64,000 nucleotides of DNA. Origin: UBA5069 sp963773745 (lineage in GTDB: Bacteria; Chloroflexota; Anaerolineae; Caldilineales; Caldilineaceae). Location: positions 558,001 through 622,000 of the forward strand of contig CAVZCL010000005.1 of the NCBI GenBank assembly GCA_963773745.1. The letters are read 5' to 3'. The position numbers were made by a program, and so were the translations under genes. Below the pieces are notes generated by a model, which saw nothing but the letters and a program-made list of their open reading frames with translations, had not been told where the DNA came from and did no database searches. The first letter of the stretch is position 1; each line of letters opens with the position of its first letter. Below are positions 1 through 9,765 of this stretch, one piece after another.

Positions 1-1
1 T

Positions 2-112
2 GCCGCGGTGCAGGTGCTGGGCGGTCACGGTTACGTGCGCGACCACCCTGTAGAGCTCTGGCTGCGCAACGGGCGCGGCTTTGCGGTTTGGGAAGGGCTC
101 GTCATGGCGTAA
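2..112 (+). CDS. Acyl-CoA dehydrogenase, C-terminal fragment (cut by window edge)
   Basis: The last 36 codons of a gene that begins before the window. They read AAVQVLGGHGYVRDHPVELW and end in EGLVMA followed by TAA. The 'QxLGGxGY' stretch followed by an arginine-rich segment is the usual C-terminal signature of acyl-CoA dehydrogenases, where the QxxGG loop contacts the FAD. A second acyl-CoA dehydrogenase follows on the same strand after about 150 bp, so the two probably serve one fatty-acyl or branched-chain acyl oxidation unit. Substrate cannot be judged from this fragment. Confidence 0.8.
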   Translation, partial: AAVQVLGGHGYVRDHPVELWLRNGRGFAVWEGLVMA

Positions 113-118
113 CAACAC

Positions 119-235
119 GTTCAAGAGTTCAAGGTTCAAGGGTTTAAGGTTCAACAACAGCCCTGCAACCGCATGACGCAACTCCGAACTCTTGAACAGG
201 TGAACCCTTGAACCCTGAACCTCGAACTCTTGAAC
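119..235. repeat. Imperfect inverted repeat built from 'TTCAAG' words
   Basis: Arm 119-155 is a run of TTCAAGAG/TTCAAGG/TTCAAGGG words. Arm 202-235 is the reverse complement theme (GAACCCTTGAACC, CTCGAACTCTTGAAC). The repeat fills the gap between the two acyl-CoA dehydrogenase genes and ends about 25 bp before the second start codon. It is one of many gap-filling inverted repeats in this window. A role in transcript ending or mRNA stability is possible but not shown. Confidence 0.6.
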
Positions 236-261
236 CTTTGAACTTTTTGGGGAGACGCGAT

Positions 262-1683
<1,422 letters not shown>

Positions 1684-1823
1684 TGCGGGATGACTGAAAA
1701 CTGACGATAAAGGATTGGCGGCGGCGCGTGACCCACGCGCCGCCGCTTTGATGTAGGCCGCCACTTGCGTCGCGTCTTTGCAGGCGGCGGCACTGGCGCG
1801 TTGCCGAAGTGCGCGTTGCGTTT

Positions 1824-1899
1824 CGTAGCGGCTGCTTTAGCTGCCGTAGGTGGAGAGCGCAGCGCGTCCTCGAGAACGGCGGCTGAAGCAGCCGCTACG
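1824..1899. repeat. CGTAGCGGC-type inverted repeat, copy 1
   Basis: Arms 1824-1847 and 1876-1899 are 24 bp and differ only at two positions that would still pair as G-U in RNA (CGTAGCGGCTGCTTTAGCTG against its complement). Copies of the same family lie at 37569-37644 and 47082-47186. Between the arms of copies 1 and 2 the sequence is also related (both contain CTCGAGAACGG), so these are dispersed copies of one element and not chance palindromes. REP-like, function unknown. Confidence 0.75.
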
Positions 1900-1946
1900 G
1901 AGCGCGCTGCGCATTTGCGTCGCGCCAAACAAGTGCGTCGACGAAC

Positions 1947-2084
1947 GTAGCGGGGGGCTTCCAGCCCTCCGGCTGTTGTAGGTCACGTCTCCTGGCGTGA
2001 CGACCGCAGGTCATGTCCCCGGCGTGACGCTGTCCGTGACGCAATGCAGAGGCCCCAAACGGAGGGCTGGAAGCCCCCCGCTAC
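1947..2084. repeat. 138-bp mosaic palindromic element, copy A
   Basis: Perfect 25-bp terminal inverted repeats (1947-1971 and 2060-2084; arm begins GTAGCGGGGGGCTTCCAGCC) enclose a smaller palindromic core at 1978-2002 containing GTCACGTCTCCTGGCGTGAC, with a second, degenerate core copy at about 2008-2029. The same arm-core-arm plan occurs at 19070-19200, and the core alone recurs inside two differently armed elements at 26036-26201 and 49477-49646. With 1824-1899 it fills the 800-bp gap 1684-2490, in which I see no gene. No transposase is present; MITE-like or REP-like. Confidence 0.75.
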
Positions 2085-2490
2085 AAATATCGCAAACTTG
2101 AGGGATGCACCACTGAAGCAGCCGCTACAAATGGGCGCCGCAGCGCAGGCGTGCGGCGCGGTTGCGCTTGCAGTGTGCAGATGCTATAGTGCGCATAACG
2201 TAGCAACTCGCTTCCCGGCAAGTCCTCAAATTGCATCAACCTATGGCGGATACCGCACCTGCTGCGTCTCCGCGTTCGTTTTACCCTTGGTGCGCTCCAG
2301 CCGCGACTGCAGATTCCGACGTGCTGTTGCCTCCTCTCTGCGCACCCACCACCCCATCGTGTTTGCCAGCAATTGGCTGTGCCAAGCAACTCTTCCAATT
2401 GGCTGTCCAAAACGTATTCGTCTCGTGTATCTGTCTGATGTACACCGTAATCCGATTCAGCATCCCTGTTTGAGCAGGAAGGAGCCATGT

Positions 2491-3597
2491 ATGAACCTGC
2501 ATCCCCGGCTGCGCAAGGTCGCGCTGCTTGGCCTGATGGTAGCAATGTTGCTCATTGTGGGCGCGTGCGTTGCGCCGCCGCCCGCCGCAACCGGCGGTGG
2601 CGAGGCTGCAGCTCCCGTCGAAGGTGAGGCGCCTGCCGCCGTGAGCGGTGAGCTCAACGTGCTCTGCATTCCGCAGGTTGAGTGGTGTGAAGGCATGAAG
2701 TCCGAGTTCGAGAAGGTCTACCCCGACATCACAGTCAACTTTGTGCGCATGTCCAGCGGCGAGTCGCTGACGCGCGTCCGCAACGAGAAGGACAACCCGC
2801 AGTTTGACATTATTTGGGGTGGCCCGATCGACGCCTACGTGGCGGCTGCACAGGAAGGGCTGCTCGAGCCTTACGCGTCACCCAACGCAGCGGCAATTCT
2901 TGACCCCGCGCTGATGAAGGATGCCAATGACAACTGGATTGGCATCTATGTTGGTTCGCTGGGCTTTGGCACCAACACCAACTGGCTGGCCGAAAACCCG
3001 GGCGTGGAAGCACCCAAGAGCTGGGAAGACCTGCTGAAGCCCGAGTTTGAGGGTCAGATCATGGTGGCGCATCCCTCCAGCTCCGGCACCTCCTACACCG
3101 CGCTCTGCACAATCCTGCAGCTCAAGGGTGAGGAAGAGGGCTGGCAGTACCTGCGCGATTACGCCTCCCAGGTGAATCAGTTCACCAAGAGCGGCGCTGC
3201 CCCGGCCAAGTTCGTGGGCCAGGGTGAAGCTGCCGTGGGCATCGTCTTCTCGCATGACATTGTGGCCGAAATCGAGAAGGGCTCACCCATGGTGCTGACC
3301 TTCCCCGAAGAGGGTACAGGCTACGAAATTGGTGGCATGGCGCTGATTGCAGGCGCCGACCATCCTGATGCGGCCAAGCTCTGGTACGACTGGGCGCTGC
3401 TGCCTGCCACGCAGGAACTGGGCCCCAAGTACGCAGCCTATCAGGCGCCCACAGTTGAGGGTGCAACACCGTCGCGGCCCGAACTGCTTGATGCCAAGCT
3501 TATCGACTATGACTTCGAATGGTGCGGCACCAACAAGGTGGCCTTTATCGATCGCTTCACGAACGAGATGGCCAGCGCTGAGGACCTGAAGGAATAG
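2491..3597 (+). CDS. ABC transporter substrate-binding lipoprotein, ferric-ion type
   Basis: Extracellular solute-binding protein of family 1, 368 aa. The N-terminus is a lipoprotein signal: basic start, hydrophobic stretch and lipobox LIVGAC with Cys26, then an Ala/Pro/Glu linker to about residue 50. The mature part has ELNVLCIPQVEWCEGMKSEF, FDIIWGGPIDAYVAAAQEG and GTGYEIGGMALIAG, the fold and motifs of the FbpA/AfuA/FutA iron-binding group (also close to 2-aminoethylphosphonate binders). The start at ATG 2491 is set by AGGAAGGAG ending about 6 bp upstream; an ATG 4 bp earlier is out of frame. It is followed by a fused permease and an ATPase, so this is a complete importer. Iron as the ligand is inferred from family and operon layout only. 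Confidence 0.88.
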   Translation: MNLHPRLRKVALLGLMVAMLLIVGACVAPPPAATGGGEAAAPVEGEAPAAVSGELNVLCIPQVEWCEGMKSEFEKVYPDITVNFVRMSSGESLTRVRNEKDNPQFDIIWGGPIDAYVAAAQEGLLEPYASPNAAAILDPALMKDANDNWIGIYVGSLGFGTNTNWLAENPGVEAPKSWEDLLKPEFEGQIMVAHPSSSGTSYTALCTILQLKGEEEGWQYLRDYASQVNQFTKSGAAPAKFVGQGEAAVGIVFSHDIVAEIEKGSPMVLTFPEEGTGYEIGGMALIAGADHPDAAKLWYDWALLPATQELGPKYAAYQAPTVEGATPSRPELLDAKLIDYDFEWCGTNKVAFIDRFTNEMASAEDLKE

Positions 3598-3615
3598 GCG
3601 CTGGAGTCATTTCGC

Positions 3616-3666
3616 AGGTAACACCGCAGGACAGGTAACACCGCAGGACAGGTAATATCACAGGAA
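3616..3666. repeat. 17-bp tandem repeat, about 3 copies
   Basis: AGGTAACACCGCAGGAC occurs twice exactly (3616-3632, 3633-3649) and a third time with changes. It sits in the 150-bp gap between the binding-protein and permease genes. It has no obvious symmetry and is probably a neutral slippage repeat. Confidence 0.6.
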
Positions 3667-3749
3667 CCGCCTCGCAGGTGTGGGCCGCAGTAGATGCGGC
3701 CCACACCCTTATCTCTCCAGGCAACACCCTATCCAAGCAACACCACCCT

Positions 3750-6059
3750 ATGGCCCTGAAGACAGTTTCATCCCCTTCGTCCTCGTCCCTTTCCACAACG
3801 CCCGCATGGCGGCGTGGCATCGCCCGCTCCCTGCGTGAGTTCCGCATGATCGGGCAGGATCCCGTGCTGGCGCTCGGCCTTGCCGCCGTCATCAGCTTCG
3901 TCTTCCTCTTCATCGCGCTGCCGCTGCTGCGTGTCATCTGGCAGGGCTTCTACTCCAGTGATACGGGCGAGTTCAGCCTGATCTACTTCGCCCGCTTCAT
4001 TGATCCTGTGTGGGCGCCCTACCTTTGGCAGACCGTGCGCAATACACTCGTCATGGGTGTGGGTACGGCCACCGGTGGCACCGTGCTTGGCTTCATTTTT
4101 GCCTACACAATGGTGCGCTGCTCAATGCCCTTTGCGCGCACTGTGCACATCACCACGCTGCTGCCCACAATTTCGCCCCCCTTTGCCATTGCCCTCGCCG
4201 CAATCCTGCTCTTTGGCCGCAACGGGATGATCACGCGCCAGTTGCTGGGTATTCGCTTTGGCCCGGGTACGAATGACCTGTACGGGCTGGATGGCCTCAT
4301 TTTCGTGCAGATCATCACCTTCTTCCCCGTGGCATACCTGATCCTGCGCGCGATGCTGGAGCATATTGACGCCTCCATGGAAGAGGCGGCGCTGAGTTTG
4401 GGCGCCAGCAAATGGCACATCTTCCGCACGGTGACGCTGCCTTTGATGATGCCGGGGGTCGCGGCCTCCTTCCTCCTCCTCTTTGTGGAATCACTGGCCG
4501 ATCTGGGCAACCCGCTTTTGCTCGGCGGCAATTCCAACGTGCTCTCAACGGAGATTTATCTCTCCATTAACGGCCAGCTGGACCAGCAAAAGGGCGCAGC
4601 GCTCTCGCTGGTGCTGCTTGTCCCCACGCTCACCGTCTTCCTGGTCCAGTATTACTACCTGCGCAACCGCTCCTATATCTCGGTGACGGGCAAACCCACC
4701 ACGGGGCGCGTCTTTGTGCGCGAGCCCGTAACACGCTGGACCATGATCGTGGTTACGCTCTTGACGCTCGCGCTGGTGCTGCTGCTTTACTTCACCATTC
4801 TGGCCGGATCGTTTACCAAGCTATGGGGCATTGACAACACGCTCTACCTGGGCAACTACGCCATCGCGCTGACGCGTGGCATGAGCGCCATCCTCTCGAC
4901 GACCTTCCTCTCGGCGCTGGCCACGCCGCTGGCAACAATGGTCGGCATGGTGATTGCGTTCCTCGTGGTGCGGCGCACATTTGCAGGCAAACAGGCGCTC
5001 GACTTCATCTCGAATCTGGGCGGTTCGGTGCCGGGCACAATTCTGGGCATTGGCTACATCATTGTCTTTGTGCAGGCGCCGTGGTTTGCCATTGCGCTTG
5101 TCTATGCGCTGCTGGCGGGGGTGCTGATGGCGCGCGTGGGCGTGCGCTGGCCGGTGCAAGTTGCGCTGCTGCTGGGAGCCACCGCTGTGGGCTACTACTT
5201 CAACTGGCTGCCCTATTTGCTGGGGCTGACGGAAGATGGCTGGCGGCTGCTGATTGCCGCAGGCTTTGCGCTGCTGGCCGCGGTTGGCGTGGCGTGGTCA
5301 CCGCCTGGCAAGCGGCGCGTGGTTGGCTTCGTTCTGGGTGCGACGGCGGCCATTCTGGTCATCTACACGCTCAGCCCGCTCGTGCTCGAACCCATGGCGC
5401 GCTGGGGGCGCACGCTGCCCGGCATGATGGGCCCGCGCGTCGTCTCGCGCATTGTGGCGTTGCTCCAGCTGCTTTCGCAGCCCACGCTGGCCATTATTGG
5501 CTTCACGGCGCTGGGGATTGGCGGTTTTGCGTTGCAGCCGGCGCGGCCCGTTCTGCGCGCCATTCTCGCCTTCGGCATCGTCGCGTTCAGCGCGTCGCTC
5601 ATCTTCTACGGCGAATCGCTCACACTGATTGGCACGCCCTATATCATTCTGGCCGCCTATGCCGTGCGCAGCCTGCCCGCCTCAGTGCGCGCGGGCGTCG
5701 CCTCACTGCAGCAGATTGACCCCTCCATCGAAGAGGCGTCCACCATTCTGGGGGGCGATGCGCAGTACACTTTCCGCAAGGTAACGCTGCCGCTCATGCT
5801 GCCGGCGCTCTTTGCCGGCATGGTCTTCGCCTTTGCGCGCCACATGACGAGCCTCACAGCCGTCATCTTCCTCACCACGGCGCAGTGGCCCATCCTCACC
5901 GTCTGGATCCTCAGCGAGGTGGAGCAGGGCGGCATGAGCGTGGCTGCGGCCTATTCGGTGATTCTGATTGCGATTGTGCTGGTGGCCATTGGGCTCATGC
6001 AGCTGTGGCTGGGCCGCACCTTCGGCACGCGCGATGTTGACATGAGCATCGGCGGGTAA
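3750..6059 (+). CDS. ABC transporter permease, two fused transmembrane domains (ferric-ion type)
   Basis: Inner-membrane component of the importer, 769 aa with a dozen or more hydrophobic segments. It holds two binding-protein-dependent permease domains in one chain, each with the cytoplasmic EAA loop that docks on the ATPase: EEAALSLGASKWHIFRTVTL at about residue 210 and EEASTILGGDAQYTFRKVTL at about residue 660. This double-length architecture is typical of FbpB/AfuB-type iron permeases. The central region (about residues 440-580) has extra hydrophobic segments beyond the usual 500-600 aa length. Start at ATG 3750 gives a normal cytoplasmic N-terminus; no strong Shine-Dalgarno is visible. 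The two domains fulfil the role of a permease dimer. Confidence 0.88.
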   Translation: MALKTVSSPSSSSLSTTPAWRRGIARSLREFRMIGQDPVLALGLAAVISFVFLFIALPLLRVIWQGFYSSDTGEFSLIYFARFIDPVWAPYLWQTVRNTLVMGVGTATGGTVLGFIFAYTMVRCSMPFARTVHITTLLPTISPPFAIALAAILLFGRNGMITRQLLGIRFGPGTNDLYGLDGLIFVQIITFFPVAYLILRAMLEHIDASMEEAALSLGASKWHIFRTVTLPLMMPGVAASFLLLFVESLADLGNPLLLGGNSNVLSTEIYLSINGQLDQQKGAALSLVLLVPTLTVFLVQYYYLRNRSYISVTGKPTTGRVFVREPVTRWTMIVVTLLTLALVLLLYFTILAGSFTKLWGIDNTLYLGNYAIALTRGMSAILSTTFLSALATPLATMVGMVIAFLVVRRTFAGKQALDFISNLGGSVPGTILGIGYIIVFVQAPWFAIALVYALLAGVLMARVGVRWPVQVALLLGATAVGYYFNWLPYLLGLTEDGWRLLIAAGFALLAAVGVAWSPPGKRRVVGFVLGATAAILVIYTLSPLVLEPMARWGRTLPGMMGPRVVSRIVALLQLLSQPTLAIIGFTALGIGGFALQPARPVLRAILAFGIVAFSASLIFYGESLTLIGTPYIILAAYAVRSLPASVRAGVASLQQIDPSIEEASTILGGDAQYTFRKVTLPLMLPALFAGMVFAFARHMTSLTAVIFLTTAQWPILTVWILSEVEQGGMSVAAAYSVILIAIVLVAIGLMQLWLGRTFGTRDVDMSIGG

Positions 6060-6060
6060 A

Positions 6061-6242
6061 TGGCCGTTTTCAACGCAAGGGCGCAAGGTGGGCCAGGGCG
6101 CAAGGAAAAGCAAAAGCAAGCAAAGCTGCCATACGGTGGCGTTGCGATCGATCGGCATTGTCATGTATGGCAAAGCGTTGTTCCTGCTTTTGCTTTTCCT
6201 TGCGCCCTGGCCCACCTTGCGCCCTTGCGTTGAAAACGGCCA
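6061..6242. repeat. Long perfect inverted repeat, 'CAACGCAAGGGCGCAAGG' family
   Basis: Arms 6061-6118 and 6185-6242 are perfect 58-bp inverted copies (start TGGCCGTTTTCAACGCAAGG) with a 66-nt loop. The first arm begins two bases after the permease stop codon. A second copy of the same family lies at 32254-32417 (48-bp perfect arms), and single arms are visible near 14732-14753. A transcript through it would form a very stable hairpin inside the permease-ATPase operon. No T-tract follows, so it is not a standard terminator; an expression-balancing or mRNA-protecting role is inference. Confidence 0.85.
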
Positions 6243-6283
6243 GTATGCAGAATCGTTTTTCACTACAGACAGGACATTACCCC

Positions 6284-7396
6284 GTGCTGCTTGACCTGCA
6301 AAACATCTCCAAACACTTTCCCAGCCGCGATGGCAGCGGACTGGTCTATGCCGTCGATGATGTCTCGCTCGACATTGAAGAGGGGCAGTTCGTTACGCTG
6401 CTGGGGCCGTCGGGCTGCGGCAAGACGACCACGCTGCGGCTGATTGCCGGCTTCGAGTTCCCTACCACGGGCAACATCCTGCTGGAGGGCAAGCCGATTA
6501 ACGAGAGCCCGCCCAACATGCGCGGCATGGCCATGGTCTTTCAGAGTTACGCCATCTTCCCGCACCTGAACGTCTACGAAAATGTCGCCTACGGCCTGCG
6601 CATCAAAAAGATGCCCGAGCGCGAGATCAAGCAGGCGGTGGGGCGTGTGCTGGATCTGGCCGAACTCTCGGGGCTGGAAAACCGTGCGCCGAATCAGCTT
6701 AGCGGCGGCCAGCAGCAGCGCGTGGCGCTGGCGCGCGCGCTTGTCATGGAGCCCAAGGTGCTGCTCTTTGATGAGCCGCTGAGCAATCTGGACGCCAAGC
6801 TGCGCGTGCAAATGCGCAGCGAAATCCGCCGCATTCAACAGGAACTGGGCATTACGAGCGTCTATGTGACGCACGATCAGGACGAGGCCATGGTGCTTTC
6901 GGACAAGATTGTCGTCATGCACCTGGGGCGTATCCAGCAGGTGGGGTCGGCAGTGGAAATCTACCGGCGGCCCAGCACGCGCTTTGTGGCTGATTTCATT
7001 GGCCGTGCCAACTTCCTTTCCGTCACTGTGGAAGGGAAGGAAGCGGACGGCTGGCGCTGCCGCATTCTCGAGACGTCCATCGTCGTGCCCAACTCGGCCA
7101 GTGACGACCTTACGGTGGGTGACACGGCGCTGTTGTTGCTGCGCCCCGAGTCAATTCGCGTCCACGCCGACAATGCGCCTTCGGTTGCCACAACGGATGG
7201 CCTGGCGGTGCATCTGCCCGCGCGCGTTGAGCGGACGGCCTATTTGGGCAGTGCCGTGGAGTATGACCTGAGCCTGCAGGGGCAGCAACTGCTGGCTGTG
7301 CGCCATGATCCCTTGCCCGAGCACCTGTACGCGCAGGGCACGGCAGTCGCCGTGGAGCTGCTGCGCAACAACCTCTATTTGCTGCCGGCCGAATAA
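6284..7396 (+). CDS. ABC transporter ATP-binding protein, ferric-ion/spermidine type
   Basis: Nucleotide-binding subunit of the importer, 370 aa. It has Walker A GPSGCGKTT (about residues 42-50), signature LSGGQQQR (about 139-146), Walker B VLLFDEPLSNLDAKL (about 159-173) and an H-loop in VYVTHDQDEAM. The C-terminal 130 residues match a TOBE-type regulatory domain, as in FbpC and PotA. I prefer GTG 6284 because AGGA sits 8-13 bp upstream and MLLDLQNISKHF is the normal family start. ATG 6245 is in frame but lies directly against the inverted repeat arm. It completes the operon with the lipoprotein and permease. Confidence 0.87.
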   Translation: MLLDLQNISKHFPSRDGSGLVYAVDDVSLDIEEGQFVTLLGPSGCGKTTTLRLIAGFEFPTTGNILLEGKPINESPPNMRGMAMVFQSYAIFPHLNVYENVAYGLRIKKMPEREIKQAVGRVLDLAELSGLENRAPNQLSGGQQQRVALARALVMEPKVLLFDEPLSNLDAKLRVQMRSEIRRIQQELGITSVYVTHDQDEAMVLSDKIVVMHLGRIQQVGSAVEIYRRPSTRFVADFIGRANFLSVTVEGKEADGWRCRILETSIVVPNSASDDLTVGDTALLLLRPESIRVHADNAPSVATTDGLAVHLPARVERTAYLGSAVEYDLSLQGQQLLAVRHDPLPEHLYAQGTAVAVELLRNNLYLLPAE

Positions 7397-7483
7397 TCTG
7401 AAGCGCATTGGACTTATGTATTGGCATCGGCCCAGCGGCACGGCCTCTCAAGAGCAAGCAAGAAGGCGAGCGCGTTGCCAAAC

Positions 7484-7521
7484 GCGAAGCGAGGCTTCCA
7501 AAATCGGAAGCCTCGCTTCGC
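7484..7521. terminator. 'AAGCGAGGCTTCC' hairpin, copy 1
   Basis: A 16-bp perfect stem (GCGAAGCGAGGCTTCC, loop AAAATC) lies 88 bp after the ATPase stop. The same stem with loop AGAATC or GAAGTC occurs at 47201-47234 and 50829-50862, each time just 3' of a gene. None is followed by a T-run, so termination or 3'-end protection is inferred from position alone. Confidence 0.6.
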
Positions 7522-7559
7522 CGCTGCGGCCACCGCTCCATCACTCACCCTGAACAGCC

Positions 7560-8792
7560 ATGACCGAACGCCTTTACTACACCGACGCCTACCTCACCAC
7601 CTTCAGCGCCACCGTCACCCATATGCGCGAGTCCGAAGGGCGCACGCTGGTCACGCTCGACCGATCGGCCTTCTACCCCACATCGGGTGGGCAGCCGCAC
7701 GACACCGGCATCCTTGCAGGCGCGCGTGTGGTGGATGTCTTCGTGGAGGAGGAGACCGTCTGGCATGCGCTGGAAGGCGCACCGGCGCTTGTTGTGGGCC
7801 AAATGGTTGATGGGACAATCGACTGGTCCCGCCGCTACGACCTTATGCAGCAGCACGCGGGGCAACATCTGCTCTCGCAAGTATTCGACCGCCTCTTTGG
7901 CTACGAAACGATCTCGGTTCACTTCGGTCTTGAGGAAAGCACGCTGGACCTCGACGCGGCCTCGCTGGACGCATCCCAGATTGAGGCAGCCGAGGCGCTG
8001 GCCCATGCGCAGATCTACACCGCGCTCCCCATTCGTGCCTACTTTGTCGACGAGGCGCAGGTCGCTGCGCTCGCGCTGCGCCGCCCGCCCAAGGTGAGCG
8101 GCACAATCCGCATTGTGGAGATTGCCGGCTATGACTGGTCGGCATGCGGCGGCACCCACGTGCGCACAACCGCCGAGATTGGGCCGGTCAAGATCGTGCG
8201 CAGCGAGCGGCGGCGCGGCCAGGTGCGGCTGACCTTTCTCTGCGGCGGGCGCGCCGTGGCCGACTACGCGCGCAAGCACGCGCTCCTGCAGGAGGCAGCA
8301 GCACTCTTTAGCACGGACATTGGCCAGGTGCCGGCGTTGGTCGAGCGTGCGCTGGCGCAGGCCAAGGATGCGCAGAGGCGCACGGATGAACTGACTTCAC
8401 GCCTCATGCGCGCCGAGGCGCGCAGCTACCTGGCCGAGGCGCCCGTTGTGAACGGCCTGCGCATTGTGAGGAGGCTGCGCGATGATCTGGAAGCAGCCGC
8501 GCTGCGCGAGCTTGCCGGCGCGCTGGTGGAGCAGGCAGCCGAGCAAGATGGCAGCCTCCCCACAGTGGCCCTGCTGGGCGCGCAAGTGAATGGCAAGCTG
8601 CTGCTGGCCTTTGCGCGTGGCGGTCGTGGTGGCGAAAGCCTGCATATGGGCAACCTGTTGCGCGCGACGCTGCAGTTGGCGGGCGGCAACGGCGGCGGCC
8701 GCCCCGATTTTGCCCAGGGCGGCGGCGTGGATGGCTCCGAAGGTGAGCGGCTGCTCGCGTGGGCAGAGGCGCAGTTGCTTGCAAATGAGTGA
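7560..8792 (+). CDS. Alanyl-tRNA editing protein AlaX-type, with DHHA1 domain
   Basis: Free-standing relative of the editing half of alanyl-tRNA synthetase, 410 aa, predicted to hydrolyse Ser- or Gly-mischarged tRNA-Ala in the cytoplasm. The N-terminal part has SAFYPTSGGQPHDTG, the zinc-ligand motif HAGQH (about residues 99-103) and CGGTHV (about 196-201), i.e. the HxxxH...CxxxH set needed for editing. A helical linker (about 240-295) follows, and the C-terminal 110 residues resemble DHHA1 (GGRGG...GGGRPDFAQGGG), which binds tRNA. Length fits long AlaX (AlaX-L) proteins. It is monocistronic between two repeats. The exact mischarged substrate cannot be read from sequence. Confidence 0.88.
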   Translation: MTERLYYTDAYLTTFSATVTHMRESEGRTLVTLDRSAFYPTSGGQPHDTGILAGARVVDVFVEEETVWHALEGAPALVVGQMVDGTIDWSRRYDLMQQHAGQHLLSQVFDRLFGYETISVHFGLEESTLDLDAASLDASQIEAAEALAHAQIYTALPIRAYFVDEAQVAALALRRPPKVSGTIRIVEIAGYDWSACGGTHVRTTAEIGPVKIVRSERRRGQVRLTFLCGGRAVADYARKHALLQEAAALFSTDIGQVPALVERALAQAKDAQRRTDELTSRLMRAEARSYLAEAPVVNGLRIVRRLRDDLEAAALRELAGALVEQAAEQDGSLPTVALLGAQVNGKLLLAFARGGRGGESLHMGNLLRATLQLAGGNGGGRPDFAQGGGVDGSEGERLLAWAEAQLLANE

Positions 8793-8932
8793 CTCGTGTT
8801 GCGCAGTGCCAGTTTCAATGCAAGTGCGCAAGGGGGCCAGTGACGGCCGTGGCATAGCGCAGCGGCGGTTAGCCCCATTTTCATCCTGCGTTGCGCCGAC
8901 ACGGCATGAACGTCTGCCTGCAGAGGGCTGCC

Positions 8933-9316
8933 CTATGCATTGGGCGCACTGTCGGCAAGGGCGGCACGCTGCGCGCGCGTGAGCTTGCTCACCACCAGCG
9001 CGTAAGAGTTGGCAATCCACGCACGCACCTCTGCATCGGGTACGCTCCCGTCCATGATCACCGTGTTCCAATGGAGCTTGTTGAAATGCCACGCCGGCGT
9101 AACGGCCGGCCAACTTTCGCGCAGCATCTGCCCCAGGTGCGGCTCCGCCTTGAAGGTAACCTGCGCGCTTTCGCCGGCTGCAACTTCCTCGGGCAACAGT
9201 GCAAACATCTTGTTCATCACCTTGTAGACCAGCGCGCCCGGGCCAAAGGGAAGGCTCTCTTCGACGGCCGGCAGCGCCAGGCAACAGGCACGCAATTCAT
9301 CCAGTGTCATCGACAT
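8933..9316 (-). CDS. MmcQ/YjbR family protein
   Basis: Small cytoplasmic protein of 127 aa. Motifs typical of the YjbR/MmcQ family are clear: a start of the LDELRACCLALPAVEES type, ALVYKVMNKMFALL, WHFNKLHWNTVIMDGSVPD and WIANSYALVVSKLTRAQR. The fold (CyaY-like) has been proposed to bind DNA, but no biochemical role is established for the family. The start at 9316 (minus) is chosen because AAGGATAAG lies just upstream; a second ATG two codons in is possible. It converges on the AlaX gene. Confidence 0.85.
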   Translation of the reverse strand: MSMTLDELRACCLALPAVEESLPFGPGALVYKVMNKMFALLPEEVAAGESAQVTFKAEPHLGQMLRESWPAVTPAWHFNKLHWNTVIMDGSVPDAEVRAWIANSYALVVSKLTRAQRAALADSAPNA

Positions 9317-9765
9317 CTTCTTATCCTTCGGGTGATTCCGCCATAAAAGCAGATGCGCGAGAAGGAAACGGGAATCGGGAAACACTCCGCTTGCCAAGTG
9401 CACCGTTCCCTCATCCCGTTCCCGTTTTCCGCGGTGCAGGCCCACGAGCGGTTCTGCACGGCTGTGGCGCTGCAGTGCGGGAAAGCAGTTGCGGTGCTTG
9501 GGCAGCAACGCCGCGCCGTGCTAGAATGGTCGTGGTTCGAAGCCTTCACGCGTAATCGTCCATTGCCCAGAATCCGTTGACCGGCAAGTCTCGCTGCAGA
9601 AAGCTGTGGCAGCGTCAGTCCGGCCCACTGCATGCGAGCAACTTCGTGCATTCTTGCAGCATCCACAGTGACTGTCAACTGCTGTAGGGGATCGCTCCTC
9701 GTCAGCCTGCCCACACCAAGACGCCGTGCTCATCGCCGTACGGCGCAAACAACAGGAGTCCATCT
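9317..9765. other. Intergenic region, 449 bp, nothing recognised
   Basis: A divergent promoter region between the yjbR-type gene (minus) and the first coiled-coil gene (plus). I found no open frame with recognisable protein, no clear -35/-10 pair and no RNA gene. Short related stretches rich in GGGAAACGGGAATC and CCGTTCCC occur near 9360-9430 and could pair weakly. Confidence 0.5.

Noticed and set aside
1947..2084. Considered an insertion sequence
   Set aside because: It is only 138 bp, has no open frame for a transposase and no evident target duplication; kept as a non-coding repeat.
9533..9545. GGTTCGAAGCC resembling a tRNA T-loop
   Set aside because: No acceptor stem, D-arm or anticodon arm can be folded around it; the match is a short coincidence.
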